From: Luteimonas panaciterrae
Lineage (GTDB): Bacteria > Pseudomonadota > Gammaproteobacteria > Xanthomonadales > Xanthomonadaceae
Reading direction: 5' to 3'
DNA: 64,000 nucleotides
Assembly: GCF_020511115.1 (NCBI RefSeq)
Contig: NZ_JAJAVH010000004.1
Span: forward strand, 434,001-498,000
Every line of letters starts with the position of its first letter. The first letter of the stretch is position 1. The position numbers and the translations under genes are program-made. The notes below the pieces were generated by a model, which was not told where the DNA came from, made no database searches, and saw only the letters and a program-made list of their open reading frames with translations. Below, piece by piece: positions 1-8,984 of this stretch.

Positions 1-606
1 GATGTGCTCGTACACCTCATCCGACAACAGAAAGATGCCGGTATCGCGCAGCAATTCGGCGACGCTGGCCATGTCGTCGGCCGAAAGCATCGCGCCGGAA
101 GGATTGTGCGGGCTGTTGATGATCAGCAGTCGCGTCTTCGGCGTGATCGCCTCACGCACGCGCTGCCAGTCGGGCGCGAAGGTGCGCGGGTCGAGCGGCA
201 CGTGCACGGCGCGCGCGCCGGCGAGGTCGATCGCCGGTTCGTAGCTGTCATAGGCTGGATCGAGCACGATCACTTCGTCGCCCGCATGCGCCACCGCGTG
301 CACGGCGTTGAAGATCGCCTCGGTGGCGCCGCTGGTAACGGTGATTTCCGTATCAGCGTCAGGACGATAGCCGTAGACGCGTTCGGTCTTGGCGGCGATG
401 GCCTGGCGCAACGACGGGATGCCGGTCATCGGTGCGTACTGGTTGTGCCCGGCGCGCATGGCGCGGTCGAGTTCGTCCACCAGGCGCTGCGGCACTGAGA
501 AGTCGGGAAAGCCCTGCCCGAGGTTGACCGCGCCGTGTTCGGCGGCGAGTTGCGACATCACGGTGAAGATCGTGGTGCCGACCTTGGGCAGTTTCGTCTG
601 TGGCAT
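1..606 (-). CDS. PLP-dependent aminotransferase, methionine/kynurenine aminotransferase-like (3' end outside window)
   Basis: The gene reads leftward and runs off the window edge, so only the first 202 residues are present. It starts at an ATG at 606 (MPQTKLPKVGTTIF). The motif NLGQGFPDF near residue 28 and the segment INSPHNPSG around residue 170 are characteristic of class I/II aminotransferases of the kynurenine/methionine aminotransferase group, which exchange an amino group between methionine or aromatic amino acids and a 2-oxoacid in the cytoplasm. The PLP-binding lysine lies in the missing part and cannot be checked. A 78 bp gap separates it from the divergent DUF3293 gene. Family is secure; substrate is inferred. 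Confidence 0.85.
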   Translation of the reverse strand, partial: MPQTKLPKVGTTIFTVMSQLAAEHGAVNLGQGFPDFSVPQRLVDELDRAMRAGHNQYAPMTGIPSLRQAIAAKTERVYGYRPDADTEITVTSGATEAIFNAVHAVAHAGDEVIVLDPAYDSYEPAIDLAGARAVHVPLDPRTFAPDWQRVREAITPKTRLLIINSPHNPSGAMLSADDMASVAELLRDTGIFLLSDEVYEHI

Positions 607-684
607 GGGAGGGATTCCGATGGAGAGTCGCGACGTGGGAGTCCAGCAGTTTACGGATGCTTTGTGATGGGTTAAACCTAATCG

Positions 685-1170
685 ATGTCGACTCCTCCGG
701 ACACGCCAGGGGCACCTCCCGTCCCTGCGCTGGTGCGCGCCTATGTGGCTGCCAAGTATTACTGGCAGCATCATGGCGAATGGCATGCCTTCGCCATCGG
801 TCAGCCCGTGGCGGCGCTGGAGCGGCTCTATCCGGATGTCGATGGCTTCGGGGCGATCTCGGCGTGGAATCCGCATTCGATCCATCTCGAGGAATCGGTC
901 AACCGCGACGCCGACCGCGAACTGCAGGCGCAACTGGTCGCCAGCGGACGTCCCTTCTGCCCTTCCTATGCGTCGGCGGGAAATCGGGCGTGGCGCGAGC
1001 CGGGCTGGATCGCGATGGGGTTGCCGGTCGACGAATTCGATGCGCTGCTTCGGCGCTTCAGGCAGCTGGCCGGCGTCTGGTGGATGCGCGGCGGCTTGGC
1101 CCGGCTGCGTGTCGATGCACCGCGTCCACCCGAATTTGACGGCGGCGAGTGGGTCGACTGGCTAAGATGA
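685..1170 (+). CDS. DUF3293 domain protein
   Basis: A 161-residue soluble protein with no signal peptide or membrane segment. The stretch FGAISAWNP near residue 55, followed by an acidic-Asn segment (EESVNRDADREL) and a C-terminal Phe/Gln-rich helix (FRQLAG), matches my memory of the DUF3293 family, small proteins of unknown function common in gammaproteobacteria. The ATG at 685 is the first in frame after the stop and leaves room for a short promoter shared with the divergent aminotransferase. It lies about 140 bp before the ccm operon and may be co-transcribed with it, but nothing in the sequence ties it to haem handling. No biochemical role can be assigned. Confidence 0.7.
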   Translation: MSTPPDTPGAPPVPALVRAYVAAKYYWQHHGEWHAFAIGQPVAALERLYPDVDGFGAISAWNPHSIHLEESVNRDADRELQAQLVASGRPFCPSYASAGNRAWREPGWIAMGLPVDEFDALLRRFRQLAGVWWMRGGLARLRVDAPRPPEFDGGEWVDWLR

Positions 1171-1270
1171 TGTGTTCGCCGACATTTCCCGCCTGATGCC
1201 CAAGATTCCCTTCATCACGAAATTGCCCATGCCATCCATGGCGTCACTGTGCAGGCTTCAGGCCGCACGG

Positions 1271-1290
1271 CCCAGCCGTCCCTGGCTGGG
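1271..1290 (+). other. short hairpin just upstream of ccmA
   Basis: CCCAGCC (1271-1277) and GGCTGGG (1284-1290) form a perfect 7 bp stem with a 6-base loop, ending 18 bp before the preferred ccmA start. CGGAG at 1295-1299 is the likely ribosome-binding site for the ATG at 1309. The hairpin could modulate ccmA translation. If translation started at 1249 instead, it would lie in coding sequence. Confidence 0.3.
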
Positions 1291-1308
1291 CGCTCGGAGC
1301 CGCAGCCG

Positions 1309-1959
1309 ATGCCGATAGGGCATCGGCTGAGCGCGGCTCCTCTCCTCGCAGTCCGCGGGCTGCGCTTCACGCGCAACGAACTACCGGTGTTCGGGCCACT
1401 GGAATTCTCGGTGGAGCCCGGCGAGGCCTTGCTCGTGCAAGGCGACAACGGCGCGGGCAAGACCACGCTGCTGCGCGTGCTGGCCGGGCTGCTGCGCGGC
1501 GACGAAGGCGAAATCAATATCCACGGACAACCGGCGACGGCGGTGACACGCGCGACCACCGTCGCCTACCTCGGCCATCTGCCGGCGTTGAAGGCGGACC
1601 TCAGCGCGCTCGAGAACCTGCAATTCCTGTGCGGCCTGCATGGACGTCGCGCCCATCTGCCGCTGGAAAGCGCGATGGCGACGGTGGGCCTGGCCGGCTA
1701 CGAGGATGCCTTGGCGCGGCAACTTTCCGCTGGCCAGAAAAAGCGGCTGTCGCTGGCGCGCCTGTGGTTGTCGCCGGCGCCGTTGTGGCTGCTCGACGAG
1801 CCTTACGCCAACCTCGACCTGGGCGGCATCGAACTGGTCAACCGCATGGTGCAAGCGCACCTGCGCGACGGCGGTGCCGCGCTCGTGACGACGCATGGCG
1901 CCTATGCCGCGCCACCGGTGAGGACTCGGATGCTGGTATTGGAGCGTGGCCATGCATGA
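1309..1959 (+). CDS. ccmA: cytochrome c biogenesis ATP-binding protein CcmA
   Basis: ATPase of the CcmABCDE haem-export machine. It powers release of CcmC-bound haem-CcmE on the inner membrane so that haem can be delivered to apocytochromes. Walker A is GDNGAGKT (residues 45-52), the ABC signature is LSAGQKKR, and Walker B ends [12 protein letters not shown]. The 216-residue length fits the family. The ATG at 1309 is preferred over an in-frame upstream start at 1249 because CGGAG sits 9 bases before it and the family N-terminus begins just before the LLAVRGLRF strand. It overlaps ccmB by 8 bases and is the first gene of the ccm operon. Confidence 0.95.
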   Translation: MPIGHRLSAAPLLAVRGLRFTRNELPVFGPLEFSVEPGEALLVQGDNGAGKTTLLRVLAGLLRGDEGEINIHGQPATAVTRATTVAYLGHLPALKADLSALENLQFLCGLHGRRAHLPLESAMATVGLAGYEDALARQLSAGQKKRLSLARLWLSPAPLWLLDEPYANLDLGGIELVNRMVQAHLRDGGAALVTTHGAYAAPPVRTRMLVLERGHA

Positions 1960-2653
1960 GTCCTCGGCCGCGGCCTCTCCTGGCCTGCTCGGCTCCGCCA
2001 AGGCGTTGCTCATTCGCGACCTGCGCCTGCTTTGGCGCCGCCGCGGCGATGCCCTGCAACCGGCCCTGTTCGCGCTGCTGGTGATCGTGCTGTTCGCGCT
2101 CGCGCTCGGCAGCGAGACCAAGATCCTGGCGACGGTGGCGCCGGGCGTGCTCTGGGTGGCGGCCCTGCTCTCGGGTTTGCTGGCACTGGACACGCTGTTC
2201 CGCGGCGACGCCGAGGACGGCTCGCTCGAACAATGGATGCTGGCGCCGGTGCCGCTGAGCTGGCTGGTCCTGATGCGCACGCTGATCCACTGGGCGACCA
2301 CCGCCCTGCCATTGCTGGTATTCGCGCCGCTGCTGGCGGAGCTGATGCACCTGCCACACGAACAGCTGCCGGTGCTGATGGCATCCCTGGTCCTGGGCAC
2401 GCCCTTGCTGAGCCTGCTCGGCGCCGTGGTCGCGGCGCTGACGGTCGGCATGCGCCGCTCCGGCATCCTGGTTGCCTTGCTGGCGCTCCCGTTGTACGTG
2501 CCGGTGCTGGTGTTCGGCGCTGGCAGCGTCGCCGCCAGCGCGCAAGGGCTGGACGTGACGGGCGCTCTGCTCCTGCTCGGCGCCGGCCTGGTGTTGGCGT
2601 TGGTGCTGGCCCCGCTCGCGGCGGCGGCGGCGATCCGGATCGCACTGAGTTGA
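1952..2653 (+). CDS. ccmB: haem exporter permease CcmB
   Basis: A 233-residue polytopic inner-membrane protein. After the cytoplasmic leader ([20 protein letters not shown], typical of CcmB) there are six hydrophobic segments, from about residue 20 to the C-terminus. It partners CcmA and CcmC in the haem-handling ABC complex. The ATG at 1952 is used; a GTG two codons upstream is possible. The start lies inside the end of ccmA, implying translational coupling. Downstream the operon is broken by a 152 bp gap and an azurin gene before ccmC, which is not the classic arrangement. Confidence 0.95.
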   Translation: MHESSAAASPGLLGSAKALLIRDLRLLWRRRGDALQPALFALLVIVLFALALGSETKILATVAPGVLWVAALLSGLLALDTLFRGDAEDGSLEQWMLAPVPLSWLVLMRTLIHWATTALPLLVFAPLLAELMHLPHEQLPVLMASLVLGTPLLSLLGAVVAALTVGMRRSGILVALLALPLYVPVLVFGAGSVAASAQGLDVTGALLLLGAGLVLALVLAPLAAAAAIRIALS

Positions 2654-2805
2654 GTCGCGCTCAGCTGAGAGACGGCTTGCCGGGACGCCAAGCTGATACG
2701 GTCTGTTGCAGCAGCCCCGGCACGATCGACACAAAGAGTAATAGAGATTACCTTTCGCCCACGCCGAGCCAGGTGCCGGTCCAACCCAGCCATGAGGCCA
2801 TCTCC

Positions 2806-3255
2806 ATGATCCGCAAACTTCTCTTCGCCGCGGCGCTTTCCGCGCTGGCCCCTTCCGCCTTCGCCGCCGCTAGCTGTTCGGTGGATATCGAGGGCACCGA
2901 TGCGATGAAGTACAACGTCGCCAACATCGACGTGAGCAAGAGCTGCAAGACCTTCACCATCAACCTCAAGCACAGCGGCAAGCTGGCGAAGACGGTGATG
3001 GGCCACAACGTGGTGGTGGCGGCGACTTCCGACATCCCCGGCATCGACACCGACGGCATCAAGGCCGGTCTGGCCAGCGACTACATCAAGGCCGACGACG
3101 CGCGCGTCATCGCCCACAGCAAGGTGGTCGGCGGCGGCGAAAGCACCTCGGTCAGCTTCCCGGTCTCCAAACTCGGTGCCGGTCCCTACTCGTTCTTCTG
3201 CAGCTTCCCGGGCCACTCGGCCCTGATGAAGGGCACCATCACACTCAAACCGTGA
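2806..3255 (+). CDS. azu: azurin (type I blue copper protein)
   Basis: Small periplasmic electron carrier. A Sec signal peptide (residues 1-21, [20 protein letters not shown]) precedes the mature beginning ASCSVDIEG. The copper ligands are all present: His67 (VMGHN), Cys132 (FFCSF), His137 (FPGHS) and Met141. The structural disulfide pair Cys24/Cys47 is also seen. The length (149 residues) and the C-terminus [12 protein letters not shown] match azurin closely. It sits between ccmB and ccmC in the same orientation, preceded by a 152 bp gap that could hold its own promoter and followed by a hairpin. Azurin passes electrons to c-type cytochromes or nitrite reductase, so its placement among c-type cytochrome assembly genes is biologically sensible though unusual. 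Confidence 0.96.
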   Translation: MIRKLLFAAALSALAPSAFAAASCSVDIEGTDAMKYNVANIDVSKSCKTFTINLKHSGKLAKTVMGHNVVVAATSDIPGIDTDGIKAGLASDYIKADDARVIAHSKVVGGGESTSVSFPVSKLGAGPYSFFCSFPGHSALMKGTITLKP

Positions 3256-3264
3256 TCATATGCC

Positions 3265-3288
3265 AGAGCCGTTCACTAGAACGGCTCT
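3265..3288 (+). terminator. hairpin after azurin (possible terminator or attenuator)
   Basis: AGAGCCGTT (3265-3273) and AACGGCTCT (3280-3288) form a perfect 9 bp stem with a 6-base loop, starting 9 bp after the azurin stop. No run of T follows, so it may be a partial terminator or 3' stabiliser that makes azurin mRNA more abundant than the downstream ccm genes. Confidence 0.5.
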
Positions 3289-3460
3289 GCCATGCTCGTC
3301 GTCGTGGACGATTCTCGGCCATCCGCCGGGCTGGTATCCTGCGCCACGTCGTGCCGCGGTACGTACAGGTTTTCGACTCGATCGCCGCCGATCGCCTCCA
3401 GATGCCTGCCCGGAAGCGGCCACAACCGTCAGTCGTCCGAAACCGAGTCCTCCCAGCAAC

Positions 3461-4219
3461 ATGAACCCCGTCGTTCGTTGGTTCCACCAACTCGGCTCTC
3501 CGCCTTATTTCGACCGCTTCGCCGCGCGCTGGGCGCCTTGGGGATATGGGCTGGGGCTGGTCATCATGGCCTGGGGCATCTGGCAGGGGCTGTTCGCGGT
3601 GCCGGCCGATTACCAGCAGGGCGACAGCTTCCGCATCATCTACGTTCACGTGCCGAGCGCGTGGATGAGCCTGGCCGTCTACGGCCTGATGGCGATCTAC
3701 GCCGCGATCGCGCTGATCTGGCGCATCAAGTTGTGCGAGATCCTGGCGATGGCCTGCGCGCCGATCGGTGCCGGCTTCACCCTGATCACGCTCGTCACCG
3801 GCTCGATCTGGGGCAAGCCGATGTGGGGCACGTGGTGGGATTGGGACCCGCGCCTGACCAGCGAACTGGTCCTGCTGTTCCTCTACCTCGGCATCATCGG
3901 TCTCTACCACGCCATCGACGATCGTCGTTCCGCCGCACGCGCCGCCAGTCTGCTGGCCATCGTCGGCGTGGTGTTGCTGCCGATCATTCGCTACTCCGTC
4001 GACTGGTGGCATTCGCTGCACCAGGGCCAGACGATCAGTCTGACGGGCGGATCGAAGATGGATCCCAGCATGCTGCCGCCGCTGTTCGCCATGGTGATCG
4101 GCACGCACGTCTGGTTCGTCGGCTCGCTGTTGGCGCGCGCGCGCGCCGACAACCTGCGGCGCGAAGCGGGCAAGGATTGGGTGACGAAACTCGCGACGGG
4201 CACAGGGGAATCGCGATGA
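3461..4219 (+). CDS. ccmC: haem exporter/lyase permease CcmC
   Basis: An inner-membrane haem-handling protein of 252 residues. The tryptophan-rich motif [18 protein letters not shown], which presents haem at the periplasmic face, is intact, and six hydrophobic segments are visible. CcmC attaches haem to CcmE. The ATG at 3461 ([12 protein letters not shown]) is chosen because upstream in-frame codons encode no conserved sequence and the resulting length fits the family. About 200 bp separates it from azurin, so an internal promoter is possible. Its stop overlaps the ccmD start (ATGA). Confidence 0.95.
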   Translation: MNPVVRWFHQLGSPPYFDRFAARWAPWGYGLGLVIMAWGIWQGLFAVPADYQQGDSFRIIYVHVPSAWMSLAVYGLMAIYAAIALIWRIKLCEILAMACAPIGAGFTLITLVTGSIWGKPMWGTWWDWDPRLTSELVLLFLYLGIIGLYHAIDDRRSAARAASLLAIVGVVLLPIIRYSVDWWHSLHQGQTISLTGGSKMDPSMLPPLFAMVIGTHVWFVGSLLARARADNLRREAGKDWVTKLATGTGESR

Positions 4220-4386
4220 ACTATTTGAATTATGTGGTCGCGGCGTATCTGGTCTTCGCCGTCGTCATGCTCTGGGACTGGCTGGCACCGCGCCTGCGCA
4301 TCCGCCAGCAGTTGCGCAGCGCGCACCTGCTCGCCACGCGCAAGCAAGCCGCCAAGGTCAATGTCGGTGGAGAACTGACGCGATGA
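4216..4386 (+). CDS. ccmD: haem exporter protein CcmD
   Basis: A 56-residue small membrane protein with a single hydrophobic helix (residues 3-20) followed by a basic cytoplasmic tail (RLRIRQQLR). This is the usual form of CcmD, which releases haem-CcmE from the CcmABC complex. Start and stop each overlap a neighbour by 4 bases (ATGA with both ccmC and ccmE), so it is tightly coupled. Identification rests on size, topology and operon position. Confidence 0.9.
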   Translation: MNYLNYVVAAYLVFAVVMLWDWLAPRLRIRQQLRSAHLLATRKQAAKVNVGGELTR

Positions 4387-4856
4387 ATCCTACCCGTCGC
4401 CGCCGTCTCTGGTTGATCCTCGGCGTGGTCGCCGCCGCCTCGCTCGCCACCACGCTGGTCGTGCTCGCCCTGCAGCGCAACGTGGCTTATCTGTATACGC
4501 CCGCGGAAATCCTCAGCGGCAAGGCCGGCGACAGCGTGTCCTCCGGCGCCGCCAAGTTCCGCCTTGGCGGCATGGTGGCGGCGAATTCCTTCAAGCGCGC
4601 CGACGGTTCGATGGAAGCGCGCTTCCTCGTCACCGACGGCGATGCGCAGCTGCCCGTCGTCTATACCGGCATCCTGCCGGATCTGTTCCGCGAGAAGCAG
4701 GCGGTGGTCGCCACCGGACGCATGCAGGGCGGCACCTTCGTCGCCGAGCAAGTGCTGGCCAAGCACGACGAAACTTACGTGCCGAAGGAAGTCGCCGACA
4801 AGATGGGCCTCGCGCATCAGAAGCACGGCGTGCAAACGCCTCCGGAAGCGCAGTAA
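4383..4856 (+). CDS. ccmE: periplasmic haem chaperone CcmE
   Basis: A 157-residue membrane-anchored periplasmic haem chaperone. It has a basic N-terminus, one TM helix (about residues 9-29) and an OB-fold domain. The haem-binding histidine is His128 in [10 protein letters not shown], with Tyr132 as the conserved partner, so this is the classic His-type CcmE. It accepts haem from CcmC and delivers it to CcmF/CcmH. The C-terminal tail is short and flexible. It overlaps ccmD and abuts the GTG start of ccmF. Confidence 0.96.
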   Translation: MNPTRRRRLWLILGVVAAASLATTLVVLALQRNVAYLYTPAEILSGKAGDSVSSGAAKFRLGGMVAANSFKRADGSMEARFLVTDGDAQLPVVYTGILPDLFREKQAVVATGRMQGGTFVAEQVLAKHDETYVPKEVADKMGLAHQKHGVQTPPEAQ

Positions 4857-6812
4857 GTGCTGCCCGAACTCGGACAGGTCGCGCTGATCCTGGCGCTGCT
4901 GGTCGCGCTGCTGCAAGCAGTGCTGCCGCTGGTCGGCGCACAGCGCAACAACGCGGCGTGGATGGCGGTCGCGCGCCCCGCCGCCTATGCGCAGCTGATC
5001 ATGGTGCTGGTCGCATTCGCGATCCTCACGGTCTCGTTCGTGATGCAGGACTTCTCCCTGCGTTACGTCGCCCAGAATTCCAACTCGCTGCTGCCGCTGA
5101 TCTACCGCTACACCGCGGTCTGGGGCGCGCACGAAGGTTCGCAGCTGCTGTGGGCGCTGATCCTCGCGGGATGGACCGCGGCGGTGGCGGAGTTCTCGCG
5201 ACAACTGCCACAGCAGGTTGTCGCGCGCGTGCTCGGCATCATGGGACTGATCAGCATCGGCTTCCTGTCGTTTCTGATCTTCACCTCCAATCCGTTCGAG
5301 CGCTTGCTGCCCGCCGCCGAGGAAGGCCGCGATCTCAATCCGTTGCTGCAGGACCCGGGGATGATCATCCATCCGCCGATGCTGTACCTGGGTTACGTCG
5401 GCTTCGTGGTGCCGTTCGCCTTCGCCATCGCGGCACTGATCGATGGCCGCATGGACGCACGCTGGCTGCGCTGGACGCGGCCGTGGACCAACGTCGCCTG
5501 GGGGCTGCTCACCTGCGGCATCGCGCTCGGCTCGTGGTGGGCGTATTACGAACTCGGCTGGGGCGGCTGGTGGTTCTGGGACCCGGTCGAGAACGCCAGC
5601 TTCATGCCCTGGCTCGCTGGCGCCGCGCTGCTGCATTCGCAAGCGGTGACGGAGAAGCGCGGCAGCTTCCGCGGCTGGACGGTGCTGCTCGCCATCGCCG
5701 CGTTCTCGCTGTCGCTGCTCGGCACGTTCCTGGTGCGCTCAGGTGTGCTGACCAGCGTGCATGCCTTCGCCGCCGATCCGACGCGCGGCTTGTTCATCCT
5801 GATCTTCCTCGTCATCGTTATCGGCGGCTCGCTGCTGCTGTACGCGTTACGCGCACCGCGTTTCGAGGAAGGCGCGCCCTTCGCCGCGAGTTCGCGCGAA
5901 ACGCTGCTGCTGGCGAACAACGTCCTGCTTGCATCGGCCTGCGGCATGGTGTTGCTCGGCACGTTGTATCCGCTGCTGGCCGATGCGCTCGACCTCGGCA
6001 AGATCTCGGTCGGCCCGCCCTACTTCGGGCTGCTGTTCTTCCTGCTGATGACGCCACTGGTGTTGCTGCTGCCCTTCGGCCCGCTCACGCGCTGGCAACG
6101 GGAACAGGCGTCCAAGCCGCTGGCCATGCTGGCGCCGTGGGCCGTGCTGGCGCTGGTGCTCGGTGCGATCGCCTACTTCCTGGCGCCACAGGGCGCGTGG
6201 AAGACGGCCGCCGGCATCGCCGCCTCGGGCTGGGTGTTGCTCGGCACCGCCCGCTTCGTCTGGACACGCTTCAAGAGCAGCGGCCGTCGCTTCACGCCCG
6301 AAATGCTGGGCATGACCTTCGCGCATACCGGCATCGCCGTGTTCCTGGTCGGCGCGTTGCTGGTGGAAGCGCAGAACGTGCAGCGCGAACTCGCGCTCAA
6401 ACCCGGACAGTCGGTAGAACTCGGACGCTACACCTTCCGCTTCGACGGCGTGACCGAGACGCAAGGGCCCAACTACGTCGCCGATCGCGGCAGCGTGCAG
6501 ATCTCGCACAACGGACGCCCGCTCGCCACGCTCGAACCGGAGAAACGCGCCTACGCCAGCGGCGGCCAGGTGATGACCGAGGCCGGCATCCAGCCCGGTC
6601 TGTTCGCCGACGTGTACGTCGCGCTCGGCGAACCGCTCGATCCCGCCAAGGGCGCCAACGGTCCCTGGGCGGTGCGCGTGCACATCAAGCCTTTCGTTCG
6701 CTGGATCTGGTTCGGCGCGGTGTTGATGGCGCTCGGTGCTTTCATCACCGCCACTGACCGGCGTTTCCGCGCGGACAAGTCGTCCAGGAGCCCGTCGCAG
6801 GAGCCCGCATGA
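4857..6812 (+). CDS. ccmF: cytochrome c haem lyase subunit CcmF
   Basis: A 651-residue polytopic membrane protein that ligates haem to apocytochrome c. The haem-presenting WWD motif GGWWFWDPVENASFMPW is near residue 240, and conserved periplasmic histidines are present (for example HEGSQLLW and HPPMLYLGYVG). More than ten hydrophobic segments fill the protein. The start is GTG immediately after the ccmE stop (TAA then GTG), which gives the family N-terminus LPELGQVALILALL. The stop overlaps ccmG by 4 bases. Confidence 0.96.
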   Translation: MLPELGQVALILALLVALLQAVLPLVGAQRNNAAWMAVARPAAYAQLIMVLVAFAILTVSFVMQDFSLRYVAQNSNSLLPLIYRYTAVWGAHEGSQLLWALILAGWTAAVAEFSRQLPQQVVARVLGIMGLISIGFLSFLIFTSNPFERLLPAAEEGRDLNPLLQDPGMIIHPPMLYLGYVGFVVPFAFAIAALIDGRMDARWLRWTRPWTNVAWGLLTCGIALGSWWAYYELGWGGWWFWDPVENASFMPWLAGAALLHSQAVTEKRGSFRGWTVLLAIAAFSLSLLGTFLVRSGVLTSVHAFAADPTRGLFILIFLVIVIGGSLLLYALRAPRFEEGAPFAASSRETLLLANNVLLASACGMVLLGTLYPLLADALDLGKISVGPPYFGLLFFLLMTPLVLLLPFGPLTRWQREQASKPLAMLAPWAVLALVLGAIAYFLAPQGAWKTAAGIAASGWVLLGTARFVWTRFKSSGRRFTPEMLGMTFAHTGIAVFLVGALLVEAQNVQRELALKPGQSVELGRYTFRFDGVTETQGPNYVADRGSVQISHNGRPLATLEPEKRAYASGGQVMTEAGIQPGLFADVYVALGEPLDPAKGANGPWAVRVHIKPFVRWIWFGAVLMALGAFITATDRRFRADKSSRSPSQEPA

Positions 6813-7387
6813 ACGAGACTGCTTCTTCTCGCAAGGGCCCTTCCAAGATCGGCCTCGCCATCGGCGTGCTGCTGTTCGTCGCGCTGGCCGGACTGCTGTT
6901 CTACGGTGTGCGCCAATCCGATCGCGCCGATCGCGAAGCCCTGCCCTCGCCGCTGATCGGCAAGCCCGCGCCCGATTTCGCATTGCCGGTGCTGCATGAA
7001 TCCGGCCGCCTGGTGAGCAAGCGCGAACTGCTCGGCGCGCCCTACGTGCTCAACGTCTGGGGCAGCTGGTGTCCCGAATGCCGTGTCGAGCATCCCGTGC
7101 TCAGCAAATTCGCGCTGACCAAGCGCGTGCGCGTGATCGGCTACAACCTCAAGGACGAGCACGCCGAGGCGCTGAAGTGGCTGGAGCAGTTCGGTAATCC
7201 CTACATGCTGGTGCTCACCGACTACGACGGCCGCGCGGCCATCGACTGGGGCATCTACGGCGCGCCGGAAACCTTCCTCGTCGACGCCAAGGGCATCGTG
7301 CGCTGGAAGCATGTCGGCGCGCTGACCGACGAAATCATCAAGAACGAATTGATCCCGCAAATCGAAAAGGCAGAGCGCGGCGGATGA
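6809..7387 (+). CDS. ccmG: thiol:disulfide interchange protein CcmG/DsbE
   Basis: A 192-residue membrane-anchored periplasmic thioredoxin-like reductant. It has an N-terminal TM helix (residues 13-33), then the fold entry GKPAPDFALP and the redox motif WCPEC (Cys88, Cys91) in the context NVWGSWCPECRVEHP. It keeps the CXXCH cysteines of apocytochrome c reduced. Further conserved elements are the acidic YNLKDE strand and the cis-proline loop GAPETFLVD. It overlaps ccmF and ccmH by 4 bases at each end. Confidence 0.95.
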   Translation: MNETASSRKGPSKIGLAIGVLLFVALAGLLFYGVRQSDRADREALPSPLIGKPAPDFALPVLHESGRLVSKRELLGAPYVLNVWGSWCPECRVEHPVLSKFALTKRVRVIGYNLKDEHAEALKWLEQFGNPYMLVLTDYDGRAAIDWGIYGAPETFLVDAKGIVRWKHVGALTDEIIKNELIPQIEKAERGG

Positions 7388-7839
7388 ACCGGTTGGCGTA
7401 CCTCGTCGCGGCATGCGTGCTGACGCTGGCATCCCTGCTGGCGGCACCCGCGCACGCGCAGGCGAACAACGACTCGACGCCACTGCAATTCCGCGATGCC
7501 GCCGAAGAAGAGCGTCTGCACGACCTCACCGCCGAACTGCGCTGCGTGATGTGCCAGAACCAGTCGCTCGCCGACTCCAGCGCCCCCATCGCCCATGACC
7601 TGCGCCGCGAAGTGCTCAAGCTGATGCGCGAGGGCAAATCCAACGGCGAGATCAAGGATTATCTGGTCGCCCGTTACGGCGAATTCGTGCTCTACAAGCC
7701 GTCGGTGGAACCGACCACCTGGCTGTTGTGGTTCGGGCCGGCGCTGCTCTTGCTTGTGGGTGCGTTTGTTCTGTACCGCATCGTGAGCAAACGCTCTCGC
7801 CGCGAGATTGCCGCACCGAACGATGATCAGGAGTGGTGA
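7384..7839 (+). CDS. ccmH: cytochrome c-type biogenesis protein CcmH (CcmL-type)
   Basis: A 151-residue periplasmic thiol protein. It has a signal peptide (residues 1-25, cleavage after AHA), the redox motif LRCVMCQNQ (Cys54, Cys57), a three-helix bundle and one C-terminal TM segment (about residues 115-135). It reduces or holds apocytochrome for haem ligation by CcmF. It lacks the TPR half of E. coli CcmH, which is encoded separately by the next gene, the usual arrangement in pseudomonads and Lysobacterales. Confidence 0.95.
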   Translation: MNRLAYLVAACVLTLASLLAAPAHAQANNDSTPLQFRDAAEEERLHDLTAELRCVMCQNQSLADSSAPIAHDLRREVLKLMREGKSNGEIKDYLVARYGEFVLYKPSVEPTTWLLWFGPALLLLVGAFVLYRIVSKRSRREIAAPNDDQEW

Positions 7840-8855
7840 TGACCTTGTTTGCCGCCATCGCCATCGTGTTGACCCTGCTCGTGCTGGGCTTCGTGCTCTG
7901 GCCGCTCTGGAAACGTCCCGCCGATAAGCGCCAACGCATCGTCGCGTTCGGTATGCTGGTCGTGTTCGGCCTGTCGTCGCTGGCGCTTTATCACTTCGTC
8001 GGCATGCCCGCCGCCCTGAGCGTGTCGACGACCGCGCCGAAGACACCGGAGGAAGCCGTCGCCCAGCTCGAAGCCGCCCTCGCCCGCAATCCTGATCGCG
8101 CCGAGGGCTGGGTGTTGCTGGCACGCACCTATTCCGCGCTCGATCGCCAGACCGAATCGCGCGATGCCTACGCGCGCGCGGTGAAACTGCTTCCCGACGA
8201 GCCGGAACTGTTGCTGGAAGCCGCGCAGGCTCGCCTCATGTCCGATCCGCAGAAATCCTTCGACGCGGAAACCGTGGCGATGCTGCAGCATGCATTGCAG
8301 CTGGAGCCGACGAACCAGCATGCCCGCTGGTTCTTGGGCGCCTCGCAACGCCAGAAAGGCCGAGCCGCGGAAGCCGCGGCAACCTGGGAACCGTTGCTCA
8401 CACAGGTGACGGACCAGGCCGCTCTCGCCACGCTGCGCGTGCAGATCGATGCCGCGCGTCAGGAAGCCGGATTGCCGCCTCTGCCCGCGGCGCCGGCGGC
8501 CGCGCCTTCGGCCAATGCGCTGACCGTGAAAGTCGCGCTCGATCCGGATTTCGCCTCGCGCGTGCGCCTGCGCGGCGACACCAGCGTCTTCGTGATCGCG
8601 CGTGTTCCCGGCGGGCCGCCGATGCCGGTGGCGGTCGAGAAACATCGTCTGCAGGATCTGCCGCTGACGGTCACGCTCGACGACGGCGACAGCCCCATGC
8701 CGACGCAGAAGCTATCCGCGTTGAAGGACGTGGAAATCTTCGCGCGCCTGTCCGAGAGCGGCCAGGCGATGCGCCAGGATGGCGATATCGAATCGAAGCC
8801 GGTGCAGATCAGTCTGCCGGCGAAAGCGCCGGTCGAGCTCGTCATCGGGCACTAG
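7839..8855 (+). CDS. ccmI: cytochrome c biogenesis apocytochrome chaperone CcmI
   Basis: A 338-residue protein with two TM helices (residues 2-20 and about 36-54), a TPR domain (about 65-215, with repeats such as AEGWVLLARTYSALDR) and a C-terminal beta-rich periplasmic domain. It binds the C-terminal helix of apocytochrome c and hands it to CcmF/CcmH. The ATG at 7839 shares one base with the ccmH stop, and AGGAG lies just upstream; a GTG two codons earlier is possible. It is the last gene of the ccm operon and is followed by a large inverted repeat. Confidence 0.92.
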   Translation: MTLFAAIAIVLTLLVLGFVLWPLWKRPADKRQRIVAFGMLVVFGLSSLALYHFVGMPAALSVSTTAPKTPEEAVAQLEAALARNPDRAEGWVLLARTYSALDRQTESRDAYARAVKLLPDEPELLLEAAQARLMSDPQKSFDAETVAMLQHALQLEPTNQHARWFLGASQRQKGRAAEAAATWEPLLTQVTDQAALATLRVQIDAARQEAGLPPLPAAPAAAPSANALTVKVALDPDFASRVRLRGDTSVFVIARVPGGPPMPVAVEKHRLQDLPLTVTLDDGDSPMPTQKLSALKDVEIFARLSESGQAMRQDGDIESKPVQISLPAKAPVELVIGH

Positions 8856-8863
8856 ATTATGCT

Positions 8864-8958
8864 CGTCATTCCCGCGAAGGCGGGAATCCATGGACTTTCA
8901 TCAAGGCCACGATGATCGGACCGAACGTCCTTGGATTCCCGCCTTCGCGGGAATGACG
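8864..8958. repeat. paired REP-like elements in inverted orientation
   Basis: A 27-base unit at 8864-8890 (CGTCATTCCCGCGAAGGC... ending GGAATCCA) is present as an exact reverse complement at 8932-8958, separated by 41 bases. Each unit is itself a hairpin (CCCGC/GCGGG core). It lies between ccmI (+) and phoD (-), two convergent genes, and could act as a bidirectional transcription end. Related hairpins occur at 55512-55542 and 63716-63741. Paired inverted units of this kind resemble REP/REPIN elements mobilised by RAYT transposases; no RAYT gene is in this window. Confidence 0.85.
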
Positions 8959-8984
8959 AATTTAAACGCCGTCCGTGCCGCGCG

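Noticed and set aside
1249..1308. Longer ccmA starting at 1249
   Set aside because: The extra 20 residues are not conserved in CcmA and the region forms a hairpin; the ATG at 1309 has a good ribosome-binding site.
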